64,000 nt of DNA from Pseudovibrio ascidiaceicola (GCF_900114245.1 NZ_FOSK01000003.1:248001-312000); one strand, 5' to 3'; shown: positions 35,656 through 45,981, numbered from the stretch's first letter. Made by a program: numbers and translations. The notes: a model not told the origin generated them from the letters alone.

Positions 35656-35772
35656 ATGCTTACTAAAGTTCTCGCTCGTTTCCGTCGTACAAAACGCTTC
35701 CATTGGGCACCAGCAGTTAATTCTGCAAACACCCACGACACTGCTGTTTTGCGTCCATCTTCTTGCCTTTAA
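35656..35772 (+). CDS. Candidate small basic protein (38 residues)
   Basis: Reads MLTKVLARFRRTKRFHWAP and continues AVNSANTHDTAVLRPSSCL before TAA. CAGGAG lies about ten bases before the ATG and a perfect TATAAT is 43 bases upstream. The N-terminal half is strongly basic and could be amphipathic. The stop sits inside a near-palindrome TTGCCTTTAAGGCAA. Located 110 bases upstream of the metallophosphoesterase, so it could be a leader peptide or an independent small protein. No family recognised. Confidence 0.4.
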   Translation: MLTKVLARFRRTKRFHWAPAVNSANTHDTAVLRPSSCL

Positions 35773-35882
35773 GGCAAATTGGAAGTCAGCATTGCCGATC
35801 TGTTAAAGGCGCTTGAGGGTAATTCCCAGAATTAAGGAAAACTCCTTGACCTCAGGCGCAATGCAGCGATGATGCGCAGGCT

Positions 35883-36818
35883 ATGTTTAAGCTTGTACAT
35901 ATATCCGACCCACATCTGGGTCCATTGCCGGACGTTCAGCCAGTCCAGTTGGTCTCGAAGCGTATTCTTGGCTACATAAATTGGCGGCGCAACCGCGCCC
36001 ATGCAATGACCAACTCTTATCTTGATGCGCTGATCCGCGATATCCATGCACAACAGCCGGATCATATTGCGCTTTGCGGAGACTTGGTCAATATCGCACT
36101 GCCTAAAGAGGTTGCTGGAGCCAAAGATTGGCTCGCAACCGTTGGCTCCCCCGAGACTTTATCCCTGACACCTGGCAATCATGATGCCTATGTCCCTGGC
36201 GCTTTAAAGCAAGCCTATGGCGCTTGGCGTCCATACATGCAAAGCGATCCGGGTTTAGGGCTGACACCGCCGCTGGGAACTGATCCACATTTTCCATTTG
36301 CTCGCAGACGAGGCAACGTCACGATTATTGGCCTCTCCACTGCCAAAGCAACTGGCCCCTTCATGGCCACAGGCCACATCAGCAGCAACCAACTGCGGGA
36401 GCTGGCAGATCAGCTAAGACGCGCAAAAGAGCGCGGTGATTTCCGTGTTGTCATGTTGCACCATCCGCCTGTGCGCAACGCCACAGCGTGGTACAAGCGC
36501 CTTGTAGGCTCCAGCCGCTTCCGCAATGTCATTGCAGAACATGGCGCAGAGTTGGTTCTCCATGGCCACACCCACCGGGCAACCCGCATGGAAATCAACG
36601 GACCAGAGGGTCCGGTGCCAGTGATTTGCGTTCCATCCGCATCAAATGGCCTGAGTGGCCATAAGCCACCCGCTCGCTACAACCTCTTCACCATTGAAAA
36701 AGATGGCGATGGCTGGTCATGCATTATGGAAGAACGCGGTTTTACAACGGCAGAAGAAGGCGTGCATCACATAGCACAGCACGACCTGTCCATACCCGGT
36801 TTAAGGCAGGCAGCGTAG
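35883..36818 (+). CDS. Calcineurin-like metallophosphoesterase
   Basis: A 311-residue binuclear-metal phosphoesterase. Motifs in order: DPHLG (DxH), CGDLVN (GDxxx), LTPGNHD (GNHD/E), MLHHPP and LHGHTHRAT (GHxH), all intact. This is the CpdA/YfcE-like soluble group that acts on cyclic nucleotides, nucleotides or phospholipids; the true substrate is unknown. No signal peptide, so cytoplasmic. Ends 90 bases before the convergent membrane protein gene. Confidence 0.92.
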   Translation: MFKLVHISDPHLGPLPDVQPVQLVSKRILGYINWRRNRAHAMTNSYLDALIRDIHAQQPDHIALCGDLVNIALPKEVAGAKDWLATVGSPETLSLTPGNHDAYVPGALKQAYGAWRPYMQSDPGLGLTPPLGTDPHFPFARRRGNVTIIGLSTAKATGPFMATGHISSNQLRELADQLRRAKERGDFRVVMLHHPPVRNATAWYKRLVGSSRFRNVIAEHGAELVLHGHTHRATRMEINGPEGPVPVICVPSASNGLSGHKPPARYNLFTIEKDGDGWSCIMEERGFTTAEEGVHHIAQHDLSIPGLRQAA

Positions 36819-36873
36819 AGCCTGCATGCTAGAAATGGGTCCTGCTTTCAGATCAAGATTACGCGTGAAAATA

Positions 36874-36895
36874 GAGAGGCATTCTGGTGCCTCTC
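36874..36895 (-). terminator. Terminator of the minus-strand gene at 36909
   Basis: Perfect stem GAGAGGCA / TGCCTCTC with a six-base loop; read on the minus strand it is followed by TATTTTC. Confidence 0.6.
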
Positions 36896-36908
36896 ACAAA
36901 GAAGGCGC

Positions 36909-37538
36909 TTAACCAGCAAACGGGTTGGCATAAAGCGCCAGCGCAACAAGACCTGCTGCCCCGATAACAGTTCCCAATAAAAGCCCGCAGATCAGAATAA
37001 AGAAGTCACGCGCCTTATTACGCTTGACTGTAACAGCTTTACGCGCATTCTCCTGCTTAAGCTGATCCAGCCCTTTACCAGTTGGAACATCCTGCTGACG
37101 AATACGGTTGAGCATCCAGTCTGCTTCCAGCGCACGTTCCTTCTCGATAATCCGTTCGGCAATATATTCGGTGATGCAGTCCGCCATATCATCAATATCG
37201 GCAGTCTCAAGCAAGACCATCCGTCCCAGACGGGTCTCCTTTACAAAGCGATAGGAGTGGCGGTCACGGCCCATCAACACATGACTGGTCATGTCGATCC
37301 ATAGGCGAGGCTGGGTACCAGGAACAATCTGGAAGGCAAACTGGTCATCGTCTTCAGGGACTTCCTTGAACACATCAATCAGCTCTTCGCTGAGCAGTTC
37401 AAGGCGTGCTTTCTCGCTCTCCTGAAGGCTCACAACAACGTCTGTCCGTTCCATCTCCGCAACGCGCACTTTGCGAATACTATCTCTCAGCGACCGCACC
37501 TTCTCATGAGGCACAACGTTGTCATGTAGCTCTGACAT
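36909..37538 (-). CDS. C-terminally membrane-anchored protein of unknown function
   Basis: A 209-residue protein I do not recognise. Residues 1-165 are soluble and charged: an N-terminal helical heptad-like stretch (EKVRSLRDSIRKVRVAEMERTDVVVSLQESEKARLELLSEELIDVFKEV), then PRLWIDMTSHVLMGRDRHSYRFVKETRLGRMVLLETADIDDMADCITEYIAERIIEKERAL. One C-terminal helix (FILICGLLLGTVIGAAGLVALALYA) makes it a tail-anchored membrane protein. Start ATG 37538 has GGGAG six bases upstream; a longer frame to 37568 lacks this. Likely conserved in rhizobial-type genomes. Confidence 0.72.
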   Translation of the reverse strand: MSELHDNVVPHEKVRSLRDSIRKVRVAEMERTDVVVSLQESEKARLELLSEELIDVFKEVPEDDDQFAFQIVPGTQPRLWIDMTSHVLMGRDRHSYRFVKETRLGRMVLLETADIDDMADCITEYIAERIIEKERALEADWMLNRIRQQDVPTGKGLDQLKQENARKAVTVKRNKARDFFILICGLLLGTVIGAAGLVALALYANPFAG

Positions 37539-37850
37539 GGCAGCTCCCGAATATCCGGTTGAACACACCCCGTCTCAACCGCCCCTCAACCTACGTATAA
37601 CCAATCGATTTGCGTGCAGCCCTCACACATCGTCCACGATTAATCAAAGGTACATGGTAAAAGGAAACTAACACATCCTAGATAAAACTCTAATGAAACC
37701 TCATTAACTGTCCCGTTTTGGGCCACTTTTCCAACACCAACCCTGAAGGATTTCTGCCGCACAACTTCAAGGTTGCGCAAGAAAACCACTGCATGCAAGC
37801 GCGATTGCATCAGGCTTACCGGATACTCCTAGCCCTCAACCTGCTCTAGC
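37539..37850. other. Intergenic region without visible features
   Basis: 312 bases between a gene starting here on the minus strand and the 3' end of a GNAT gene. It must contain the promoter for the tail-anchored protein. I see no repeat, hairpin or small gene I can support. Confidence 0.5.
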
Positions 37851-38459
37851 CTATGGCAAAAAGGGGATGTGAGGAGCGCAGGATCTGTCAAGAATCTCAT
37901 TGAGGCGCGGGTCATCAGCAACTTCAATGGACCGTTTGAAGGGCTTAAAGCCACTGCGGAGGTAAAACTGCAGTGCCTGTGGGCTATCCCCTGTGCATGT
38001 GTGTAACCAGAAGCGCTTCACCTCAGGACGTGAAAAAGCCTTGCTGATCGCATGGTTCATCAACCAACGACCAGCCCCATCGCCAACAGCTTCTGGCACA
38101 AGCCCGAAATAGCTCAGCGTGACTTCGTCTTCCTTGGCGACATCCAGCTCAAGCATACCAACAGGCTCACCGTCCTTCACAGCCCAATAGAACTCATTTG
38201 TCGGCTTGCTCAGTGTCGCTTCCAGCTCAGCATCATTCATCACCAAACGACCAAACCAAAGCCACGGCTCACCCACACGTTTAAAGAGGGCTCGATATTC
38301 CGTGCAGTCGATCTTTCCGGCCCGTTCCAGCGTAAGGTCAGGCCGCTCAATCGGTTTGAGAGCAGGCTTCTCCAACATCTCCAGATGCGTCACCACAGTC
38401 GCGACTTTGCCTTCTGGCAAGTCTGTGTATCCATCAAGATCCAGTTGAATATGCGCCAT
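37851..38459 (-). CDS. GNAT-family N-acetyltransferase
   Basis: A 202-residue acetyltransferase. The N-terminal third (MAHIQLDLDGYTDLPEGKVATVVTHLEM) is not part of the standard fold. The GNAT core is EPVGMLELDVAKEDEVTLSYFGLVPEAVGDGAGRWLMNHAISKAF with the acetyl-CoA loop, then FWLHTCTGDSPQALQFYLRSGFKPFKRSIEV, the motif B Tyr region. Upstream of flhA's 3' side but separated by 94 bases and not flagellar in nature. Substrate unknown. Confidence 0.88.
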   Translation of the reverse strand: MAHIQLDLDGYTDLPEGKVATVVTHLEMLEKPALKPIERPDLTLERAGKIDCTEYRALFKRVGEPWLWFGRLVMNDAELEATLSKPTNEFYWAVKDGEPVGMLELDVAKEDEVTLSYFGLVPEAVGDGAGRWLMNHAISKAFSRPEVKRFWLHTCTGDSPQALQFYLRSGFKPFKRSIEVADDPRLNEILDRSCAPHIPFLP

Positions 38460-38553
38460 CTCGCTCTCTCAAATTAGGAAGAAACAATGCACTCTGGGTA
38501 GCGGGAAGAAACAAAGGCCGCAAGTGTCCCGATCTCACGAAACACTTGAGATC

Positions 38554-40728
38554 CTATATGCTTGCCACTGTTTTCAGGCGCGCACGCGGGTGAACTTCGT
38601 TCTGGCTCATAACAAACGTATGCGCTCTGAAACGCTCAACAATGGACCGCACGAATGGACGTGATTGAGCTGAGCATAACAGCACAGGGACTTCACCCTG
38701 ATTAGCCGCTGCATCATAAGCATCACGAACCAAACCAACGAACTCCTGCAGCTTGGAAGGTGCCATAGCCAACTGACGATCATCTCCATCCCCAATGATG
38801 CTTTCAAGGAATGCAGACTCCCATACGGGGCTCAGACTGATCAAAGGCAGATAACCACCGGGCGCCTGATTGGCAGAGCAGATTTGGCGTGCCAGACGAG
38901 TACGAACATGCTCCGCAATGGCATTCGGGTTCCGCGTTGAGCCAATCGCCTCCGCAATCCCTTCCAGAATTGTTCCCAGATCACGAATAGAAATGCGCTC
39001 TTCCAGTAGAGCCTGCAGCACACGCTGAATACCAGAGATGGAAATCTGGGTCGGAACTATATCTTCCACCAGCTTGGACTGCTCTTCATCCAACTTCTTC
39101 AACAGAACCTGAACATCTGCGTAAGTGAGGAGCTCGGAGATGTGAGACTTGATGGTCTCTGTCAGATGCGTAGAAATAACCGTTGCCGGATCAACCACCG
39201 TATACCCAAGCAGATTGGCTTCTTCGCGATACTGCGCTTCCACCCAGGTCGCAGGCAAACCAAAGGTTGGCTCAGTGGTATGTGTCCCCGGCAGGCGAAC
39301 TTGCCCACCAGCAGGATCCATCACCATAAACTGGTTCGGGAACAGGGACCCGCCACCTGCGTCCACTTCCTTCACCTTGATCATGTAGTCATTCGCGCCA
39401 AGTTGAATGTTATCAAGGATGCGCACAGACGGCATGATCACGCCCATATCAGAGGCAATCTGACGACGCAGCGCTTTGATCTGCTCGGTAACCTGATCCG
39501 TTTCCTGCTTATTGCGCCCATTAATGATTGGCAGCAGTGCATAACCAAGCTCAATCCGCAGCACATCCATTTTCAGGCTGTCGGAAATTGGTGCTTCCTG
39601 CGGCTCCTCAGGCACTTCAGCTTCTACTTTTGCAGCGACTTCCACCGCTTTTTCGATAGCATGCTTCTTACTTGCTTGGCGCGCCAGATAACCAGCAGCA
39701 CCCGCCAATGCCAGGAACGGTAACATCGGCATGCCCGGCAAAAACGACAGCACAACCATCACGAAGGCAGACATGCCAAGCGCTTTTGGGTAGCCGGTAA
39801 ACTGCCGGACGAGCGCCTTATCAGCAGCACCCTCAACGCCCGCTTTAGAAACAAGAATACCCGCAGCGGTGGAAACAATCAGTGCTGGGATCTGAGAGAC
39901 CAGACCATCACCAATTGTCAGCAGCGTATAGTTTTCGGCAGCCTGAGCGAACGTCAGGTTCTGCTGCATCACACCGATAACGATACCACCAATCACGTTG
40001 ATGAACGTGATCATCAGACCGGCAACCGCATCACCGCGCACAAACTTGGAGGCACCATCCATGGAGCCGAAGAAGGTAGATTCAGATTCCAGCTCTTTAC
40101 GACGGGTCCGCGCAGTCTCCTCATCAATCAGGCCTGCACCCAGATCCGCATCAATCGCCATCTGCTTACCGGGCATAGCATCCAGCGTAAAGCGGGCAGA
40201 AACCTCAGCAATACGGCCAGAACCCTTTGTAATAACGATGAAGTTCACAATCACAAGAATTGCGAACACGATAATTCCGATCACGAAATTACCGCCCATC
40301 ACAAAACTGCCGAAGGCCGCAATCACATTGCCTGCAGCATCTGATCCCTCATGTCCGTGCGACAGGATCAGTCGCGTCGACGCCATATTCAACGCCAACC
40401 TCAACATGGTCGCAATCAGCAACACGGTCGGAAAAGCAGAAAACTCCAAAGGCTTCTGAATGAAAAGTCCCACCATCAGGATCATCACGGAAAAGATGAT
40501 CGAAATGGCAAGGAACATATCCAGAAGCATCGCAGGCATCGGAACAATGAGCATCACAAGGATGACCATCACACCTGCTGCAAGTCCAAGGTCGCCTTGC
40601 TTTATGGCGCCCCAAAGATCTTGAAAGAACGCTGAGTTACCAGCAGCACCTAATCCGGGCACGCGAGCAGCAGAAGGAGCGCTGTCGCTTCCCCCTTGAG
40701 CTGCTTGTGTATTTGTCTCTTCAGACAT
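38554..40728 (-). CDS. flhA: Flagellar export gate protein FlhA
   Basis: Core of the type III flagellar export gate, in the cytoplasmic membrane under the MS ring. The N-terminal half has about eight membrane helices beginning LGLAAGVMVILVMLIVPMPAMLLDMFLAISI; the FHIPEP region between helices is recognisable (TRLILSHGHEGSDAAGNVIAAFGSFVMGGNFVIGIIVFAILVIVNF and TKGSGRIAEVSARFTLDAMPGKQMAIDADL). The C-terminal cytosolic domain (from about residue 370) docks chaperone-substrate complexes. 724 residues. Last gene of the fliF operon, 19 bases after flbD. Confidence 0.98.
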   Translation of the reverse strand: MSEETNTQAAQGGSDSAPSAARVPGLGAAGNSAFFQDLWGAIKQGDLGLAAGVMVILVMLIVPMPAMLLDMFLAISIIFSVMILMVGLFIQKPLEFSAFPTVLLIATMLRLALNMASTRLILSHGHEGSDAAGNVIAAFGSFVMGGNFVIGIIVFAILVIVNFIVITKGSGRIAEVSARFTLDAMPGKQMAIDADLGAGLIDEETARTRRKELESESTFFGSMDGASKFVRGDAVAGLMITFINVIGGIVIGVMQQNLTFAQAAENYTLLTIGDGLVSQIPALIVSTAAGILVSKAGVEGAADKALVRQFTGYPKALGMSAFVMVVLSFLPGMPMLPFLALAGAAGYLARQASKKHAIEKAVEVAAKVEAEVPEEPQEAPISDSLKMDVLRIELGYALLPIINGRNKQETDQVTEQIKALRRQIASDMGVIMPSVRILDNIQLGANDYMIKVKEVDAGGGSLFPNQFMVMDPAGGQVRLPGTHTTEPTFGLPATWVEAQYREEANLLGYTVVDPATVISTHLTETIKSHISELLTYADVQVLLKKLDEEQSKLVEDIVPTQISISGIQRVLQALLEERISIRDLGTILEGIAEAIGSTRNPNAIAEHVRTRLARQICSANQAPGGYLPLISLSPVWESAFLESIIGDGDDRQLAMAPSKLQEFVGLVRDAYDAAANQGEVPVLLCSAQSRPFVRSIVERFRAHTFVMSQNEVHPRARLKTVASI

Positions 40729-40747
40729 CGCCGCGCCCTATCCGTTC

Positions 40748-42121
40748 TTATGCGTCTGCAGTGCCAGCGCGTGCTTCGCCTGGCCCTGGAACCTCAACAC
40801 CCTCTTTGGTGTAAAGGTTCAACTTGTTGCGAAGCGTGCGGATCGAAATACCGAGGATCTTTGCAGCGTGGGTACGGTTCCCCAAACAATGATCCAGCGT
40901 ATCCAGAATGAGATCACGCTCCACATCAGCAACGGTACGCCCAACCATATCGCGCGAGACTGCTTCAGCTGCATGAGCCGCACGCGCAGCGGTTTGCTGC
41001 CCAGCCCCCATCGCGATTGGCGATCCATCAGGCATACGAATAGCGTCCGCATCAATCTCAGCACCAGAGGAAAGAAGGACAGCACGGTGCATGGTGTTTT
41101 CCAGCTCGCGTACGTTCCCTTTCCATTGGTTCGCCAGCAGAAGCTGACGCCCTTCCTGAGAGATCGGCAGAGCTTTTGTGCCATTCGCCTTCGCATAAAT
41201 CTCAATGAAGTGACTTGCCAGCTCCAGAATATCCGCAGGACGTTCCCGCAGTGCCGGTAGCTTCAGGTTCACAACATTCAGACGGTACAGCAAATCCTCA
41301 CGGAAGCCGCCATTCCGCACTTCTTCAGCCAAATCACGGTTGGATGTTGCGATGATGCGAATATCAACGGGAACCGGACGGCTACCACCAACGCGATCAA
41401 TCACCCGCTCCTGAATAGCGCGCAACAACTTGGCTTGCAGACGAACATCCATTTCGGAAATCTCGTCAAGCATCAAGGTGCCGCCATTGGCTTCTTCAAA
41501 CTTACCAACACGGCGCGCAACAGCTCCGGTAAAAGCACCTTTCTCGTGGCCGAAAAGCTCGGATTCAAGAAGATGCTCAGGAATTGCAGCGCAGTTGATG
41601 GAGATAAACGCCTTATCAGCACGACTGGACTTGCTGTGCAGGAAGCGGGAAATCACTTCCTTACCAGACCCGGACTCACCCGTAATCAAAACCGATGCAT
41701 CAGAAGGAGCAACTTGCTCGGCCAGCTTGATCACGCTTGCCATTGCTGCGTCGCGGTAGATCAGATCCTCGCGCTCTTCCGTAACAGCAGCCAGTACCGC
41801 AGCAATCAGCTCCGGATCAGGCGGCAGCGGTATGTATTCCTTTGCACCAGCCCGAATGGCAGACACAGCCGCGCGCGCATCCGTTCCCAACCCGCACGCA
41901 ACGAGTGGCACATGGATACGCTCGCGTTCTGTCAGTTCTACCAGTTGACCGATATCTTCATTGACATCCACCATCAGAAGATCCGCACCCTGACCAGAGC
42001 GCAAGACTTTCATGGCCTCAGGAGCGCCAGGCGCATGGGTAACAGATGCCCCCCGCTCCATCGCGATCTTGGTTGCGGTCGTCAGCTGACCGCCAAGGGT
42101 CCCAACGATCAAGAGCCGCAT
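40748..42121 (-). CDS. flbD: Sigma-54 flagellar regulator FlbD
   Basis: Sigma-54 dependent activator of late flagellar genes and repressor of early ones in Caulobacter. Residues 1-125 form a receiver-like domain: a central Asp is retained (LLMVDVNEDI) but the N-terminal acidic pair is missing (LLIVGTLGG), as in FlbD. The AAA+ domain has Walker A GESGSGKE, the sigma-54 contact loop KGAFTGA and Walker B GGTLMLDEI. The C-terminal Fis-type helix-turn-helix is LGNRTHAAKILGISIRTLRNKL. AAGGAA lies before the ATG. Lies between fliN and flhA, as in Caulobacter. Confidence 0.96.
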   Translation of the reverse strand: MRLLIVGTLGGQLTTATKIAMERGASVTHAPGAPEAMKVLRSGQGADLLMVDVNEDIGQLVELTERERIHVPLVACGLGTDARAAVSAIRAGAKEYIPLPPDPELIAAVLAAVTEEREDLIYRDAAMASVIKLAEQVAPSDASVLITGESGSGKEVISRFLHSKSSRADKAFISINCAAIPEHLLESELFGHEKGAFTGAVARRVGKFEEANGGTLMLDEISEMDVRLQAKLLRAIQERVIDRVGGSRPVPVDIRIIATSNRDLAEEVRNGGFREDLLYRLNVVNLKLPALRERPADILELASHFIEIYAKANGTKALPISQEGRQLLLANQWKGNVRELENTMHRAVLLSSGAEIDADAIRMPDGSPIAMGAGQQTAARAAHAAEAVSRDMVGRTVADVERDLILDTLDHCLGNRTHAAKILGISIRTLRNKLNLYTKEGVEVPGPGEARAGTADA

Positions 42122-42152
42122 GTCAGTTCCTTTCCATTACGCCCCATGACAA

Positions 42153-42491
42153 TCACTTATCCGCCTTGATGATTTCAGTCATGGTGACACCAAGCTTGTC
42201 TTCCACGAGCACAACTTCGCCGCGTGCGATCAGCCTGTTATTCACGTAAACGTCGATGGCCTCGCCGACCTTCCGGTCGAGTTCCATGACGATCCCGGTA
42301 TCCAAATGCAAAAGGTCGGAAACCTTCATCTTTGTATGCCCAAGCACAGCAGCCAGTTGGACCGGAACATCAAAAACAGCTTCTAAATCCTCAGCTGCCT
42401 TAACGCCGCCTGCACCTTCTTCATCCAGGCCACCAGCGCGCTGGGTACTCTGGTGTTGGTCCAGCACCATTCCCTGTTCATCACTGCTCAT
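42153..42491 (-). CDS. fliN: Flagellar motor switch protein FliN
   Basis: C-ring component of the motor switch. The SpoA domain covers the C-terminal 80 residues: EAVFDVPVQLAAVLGHTKMKVSDLLHLDTGIVMELDRKVGEAIDVYVNNRLIARGEVVLVEDKLGVTMTEII. The frame stays open to 42542, but ATG 42491 (MSSDEQGMV) has AAGG seven to eight bases upstream and gives 112 residues, normal for FliN. It lies between fliH and flbD. Confidence 0.96.
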   Translation of the reverse strand: MSSDEQGMVLDQHQSTQRAGGLDEEGAGGVKAAEDLEAVFDVPVQLAAVLGHTKMKVSDLLHLDTGIVMELDRKVGEAIDVYVNNRLIARGEVVLVEDKLGVTMTEIIKADK

Positions 42492-42551
42492 AATCAACCT
42501 TTCTGATCCCGCACCGGCCATCGCCAGCCCGGTCATAGGCAAAAACTAAAA

Positions 42552-43232
42552 TCACGCCGCTCGACTGGCCCGCTCACGGGCGTCGAAATGGGATTTTATG
42601 ACTTGTTCAATATGCTCAACCGTCTTGCGACGATCACGAATAATCCCACCATCTGGCCATTCAATTCGGCAATCGCCACGCGACATGCTCTCGGACTTCA
42701 CAACATGCACCTTGCCCTCAAAGCTGCTGTTCAGAACCAGACCTTCAACCATGTCTTCCAGCGCGTGCGTATCTTCTGTCGGCACCTCAATCAAAATCTG
42801 AGGGATCTTGCGCAAGGGAGCCAGACATTCAGCAAGCAATGCCACAACTTCAGCAAGCGGCTCACGCGCAATAAGGTGACTACAAAGACGGCGCGCAATC
42901 AGGAAGCACATAGAGACCAGGTTCTGCTCTTGAGCGCGGATCTGGCTTTCAAGATCACCCAGAGCAACTTCCAGTCGCTCCCGCAACACCACCAGTTCTT
43001 CTTGTGCACTCAGCTTCTGCTGCTCAGCAATCGCCTGCCGGGCCTGCATCTCACCGCGAGCAAACGCAGCCTCTTCAGCAGCTTTTAAAAGCTGCTTATG
43101 CTCAGCAACAGTAATGGTTGGCTCCGGCGGCGGCACATCCTCAACAGCTGCATCGGCCTCAACCTCATCGATTGACTTTGTGTCGAACAAAAAGCGTTGC
43201 CGGACAGCGCCTTGAGGCATCACAGTAACCAT
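42552..43232 (-). CDS. fliH: Flagellar assembly protein FliH-like
   Basis: A 226-residue protein at the fliH position (called flbE in Caulobacter). The middle is a long charged coiled-coil (AEHKQLLKAAEEAAFARGEMQARQAIAEQQKLSAQEELVVLRERLEVALGDLESQIRAQ), and the C-terminal part (REPLAEVVALLAECLAPL...IEVPTEDTHALEDMVEGLVL...MSRGDCRIEWPDGGIIRDR) matches the ATPase-regulator domain of FliH/YscL. It would bind and restrain the FliI ATPase and contact FliN. The open frame begins at a TTG six bases earlier, but ATG 43232 has GGGGG seven bases upstream. Confidence 0.85.
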   Translation of the reverse strand: MVTVMPQGAVRQRFLFDTKSIDEVEADAAVEDVPPPEPTITVAEHKQLLKAAEEAAFARGEMQARQAIAEQQKLSAQEELVVLRERLEVALGDLESQIRAQEQNLVSMCFLIARRLCSHLIAREPLAEVVALLAECLAPLRKIPQILIEVPTEDTHALEDMVEGLVLNSSFEGKVHVVKSESMSRGDCRIEWPDGGIIRDRRKTVEHIEQVIKSHFDARERASRAA

Positions 43233-43268
43233 TAGCAAGCCCCCGGAATGATCAAAGGAAAGAAGAGG

Positions 43269-44333
43269 TTAGTAGACAAGTTCGTCCTCCCCTTTCTTCT
43301 TGTTGATGGTGATCTCACCGGAAGCTGCCAGATCTTTTGCTTTGAGGACGAGACCGTTCTGCGCTTCATCCACTTCACGCAGGCGCACAGGTCCCATGTT
43401 ATCCATGTCCTCTTGCAGCATCTTTGCTGCACGTGAAGACATGTTGGCCGTAAAGAACACAACAGCAGTCTCGGACGCCCCTTTGAGGGCCATTGCCAAC
43501 TGATCTTTCTCAACATTGCGCAGCAAGGTTTGGCAGGCACCGGAATCGAGCTTCAGCAGATCTTCGAAGGTAAACATCAGATTGCGGATACGCTCTGCAG
43601 ACTCACGGCTATCTTCCTCCAACGCAGCTAAAAAGCGGCCTTCGGTCTGTCTGTCGAAATTGTTGAAGATGTCGGCCATCATCTCATGGCTATCACGACG
43701 ACTGGTCTGGGACAGATTCGACATGAATTCGACCCGCAGTGTCTGCTCAACCTTCTCCAGAATATCCTTCTGAATTGACTCCATGCGCAGCATGCGGTTC
43801 ACCACATCCAGCGCCAGCTCTTCATTCAGAAGCGCAAGAACGCGAGCTGCATGGTCACTCTGAATTTTGGAAAGAACCACTGCAATGGTCTGCGGATACT
43901 CATTCTTTAGATAGTTCGCCAGAACATTTTCAGGAACGTTGGAAAGTTTCTCCCACATATTCCGACCTGCAGGACCCCGAATTTCCTCCATAATGATCGC
44001 AACACGATCCGTTGGCAGGAAAGAGTTCAGCAGGCGCTCTGTAACATCCACGTTCCCGTTCAATGCACCACGGGTGGAAAGCCGCTTCAGGAAGTCAACA
44101 AACAGCTCTTCCAGCATGGTCGGCGTCACAGGGCCAAGGCTCGCCATCGCACTAGAAACCTGACGCACTTCAATTTCATCCAGTCCGGCCCAAATGGCCT
44201 TTCCATACTCTTGCCCAAGCGCCAAGAGCAGAACGGCTGCGCGCTCTGCTCCTCCAAGCTCTCGTTCAGCCACTCCGGATGAGACTGATAAGGCTTGCTC
44301 GGTCGATTCCTGCTGCAGTATCTCCTCACTCAT
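43269..44333 (-). CDS. fliG: Flagellar motor switch protein FliG
   Basis: Rotor protein linking the MS ring to the C ring and providing the torque-generating charged helix. 354 residues with three recognisable parts: N-terminal [38 protein letters not shown], middle [30 protein letters not shown] (EHPQTIAVIL-type motif), and C-terminal [73 protein letters not shown] containing the motor helix. One base separates its ATG from the fliF stop. Confidence 0.98.
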   Translation of the reverse strand: MSEEILQQESTEQALSVSSGVAERELGGAERAAVLLLALGQEYGKAIWAGLDEIEVRQVSSAMASLGPVTPTMLEELFVDFLKRLSTRGALNGNVDVTERLLNSFLPTDRVAIIMEEIRGPAGRNMWEKLSNVPENVLANYLKNEYPQTIAVVLSKIQSDHAARVLALLNEELALDVVNRMLRMESIQKDILEKVEQTLRVEFMSNLSQTSRRDSHEMMADIFNNFDRQTEGRFLAALEEDSRESAERIRNLMFTFEDLLKLDSGACQTLLRNVEKDQLAMALKGASETAVVFFTANMSSRAAKMLQEDMDNMGPVRLREVDEAQNGLVLKAKDLAASGEITINKKKGEDELVY

Positions 44334-44334
44334 C

Positions 44335-45981
44335 CTACGCTGCCTCGTTCAACCAACCGCGAACGATATTGACCGCTTCGCTCGGAGAATCTTCGATCAA
44401 CTCACTTATTTGCTGAATTGAACTTTGATGGAGAGCTGCCTGCATTTTGGCGTCTTCAATCCATTCTGCTGTTGGCATTTCTGCAGGAACCTCCTCCATT
44501 TCACCAACAACACCTCCAATTTGCGCAGGGCCCTCAGCAACCAGCGTACCATCTGGCAGCATCTGAACACCACCTTCTGCAGCTGCCGCTCTCTCTTCTT
44601 CTTTAGCAAGAATACGCTTCATCAGCGGAGAGACGGCGAAGATCAACAGCAGGATGGTGATCACAAACAGAACGCCCAGCTCGGCAAACTTCATGATGTC
44701 AGCGCGTGTAAAGTCGAACAGCCCACCGTCGCTATCACCAAAGTCCTGAAGCGGAGCCTCGACAAAGCGCATATTGACCACTTCAACAGTGTCACCACGG
44801 TGCTTGTTAAAGCCAACAGCAGTCCGAACCAGAGTAGCAATTTGCTCCAGCTCATCTTTACTACGCGGCTGATAGGTCTGCGTGCCATCCTCACTTGTTG
44901 TGTAGGTACCATCAACCAGAACCGCTACAGATAACCGCTCCAAACCACCCGCTTCATAAATCTCCGTCACAGTACTCTTGGAGATCTCGTAGTTCAGGAT
45001 TTCCTCAGAAACATTAGAGGCATCCTTGGACCCGGTCGCACTGCCAGCTGCGTCTGCATTCGGCAACTGGTTGCCAACAGAAACCGTCTCCTCACCATTG
45101 GTGGAAGAGGCGTTCTCTTCTTTACTCTGAGAGGAACGCAACACCTGCCCATCAGGATCAAACAGCTCCTGCGTCTCGGTTTTGCGGTTATAGTTGATTT
45201 CTGCAGCAACCCGTACACGAGCACGACCGGTTCCAACGACGTTATTGAGGATCTCTTCAACCTGTTGCCGCAGGCGAGCCTCCATTGTCGAACGTCGTTC
45301 ATCAAGCGAAGAGCCACCAGCAAGCCCCTCTTTATCGCCGGTTCCGCTGGCAAGCAAAGTGCCGCGCTCATCAACGATAGAAACGTAAGAAGGCTCCAAC
45401 CCTTCAACAGCCGTAGCCACAAGATGCTGAATGGCCCGGATTTGGCCACCAGACAAAGATCCCTGCACCTTAATTGCAATAGACGCTGTCGGCGGTTCCC
45501 GATCACGCTGGAACAACTGCTTTTCAGGGATCACCAAATGAACACGCGCAGAAGAAATACGGCCAATGCTGCGTATAGTTCTGGAAAGTTCGCCTTCAAG
45601 AGCCCTGAGGCGGTTCAGGTTCTGTACAAAACTGGTTGCACCAAGCGTATCTGTCTTATCGAAGATTTCATAACCAACACCACCACCAGATGGCAGGCCA
45701 GCTTCCGCCATTGTCATGCGCAGACGATGAACGTTCTCCTGAGGTACAAGAACACTACGTCCGTTGACACCCAACTCATAAGAAACACCTTGAGATTCAA
45801 CCTGACTAACAATCGCAGCAGCATCTTCAAGAGTAAGGTCCGTGAACAGTGGTACCATCTGCGGTGCTGTCGCACGAACAATGATGAAACCGAACAGGCC
45901 GATCAACGTAACAGCCATCGCCCCCATCGCTGCCAGTCGCGCGGGCCCAAGTCCTTTCAAGAAGTCAAGGATTCCACTCAC
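44335..45981 (-). CDS. fliF: Flagellar MS-ring protein FliF
   Basis: Forms the MS ring in the cytoplasmic membrane on which the flagellar basal body is built. Two membrane helices frame a large periplasmic part: [19 protein letters not shown] near residue 20 and [24 protein letters not shown] near residue 445. The FliF/YscJ ring-building motifs are visible ([58 protein letters not shown]). The C-terminal tail that binds FliG is present ([27 protein letters not shown]). Start is GTG. First gene of the operon; a CtrA site lies about 120 bases upstream. Confidence 0.98.
   Translation of the reverse strand: MSGILDFLKGLGPARLAAMGAMAVTLIGLFGFIIVRATAPQMVPLFTDLTLEDAAAIVSQVESQGVSYELGVNGRSVLVPQENVHRLRMTMAEAGLPSGGGVGYEIFDKTDTLGATSFVQNLNRLRALEGELSRTIRSIGRISSARVHLVIPEKQLFQRDREPPTASIAIKVQGSLSGGQIRAIQHLVATAVEGLEPSYVSIVDERGTLLASGTGDKEGLAGGSSLDERRSTMEARLRQQVEEILNNVVGTGRARVRVAAEINYNRKTETQELFDPDGQVLRSSQSKEENASSTNGEETVSVGNQLPNADAAGSATGSKDASNVSEEILNYEISKSTVTEIYEAGGLERLSVAVLVDGTYTTSEDGTQTYQPRSKDELEQIATLVRTAVGFNKHRGDTVEVVNMRFVEAPLQDFGDSDGGLFDFTRADIMKFAELGVLFVITILLLIFAVSPLMKRILAKEEERAAAAEGGVQMLPDGTLVAEGPAQIGGVVGEMEEVPAEMPTAEWIEDAKMQAALHQSSIQQISELIEDSPSEAVNIVRGWLNEAA

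Noticed and set aside
39142-39723. Plus-strand frame antisense to flhA
   Set aside because: Antisense to a conserved gene and rich in Arg/His as expected of mirror frames.
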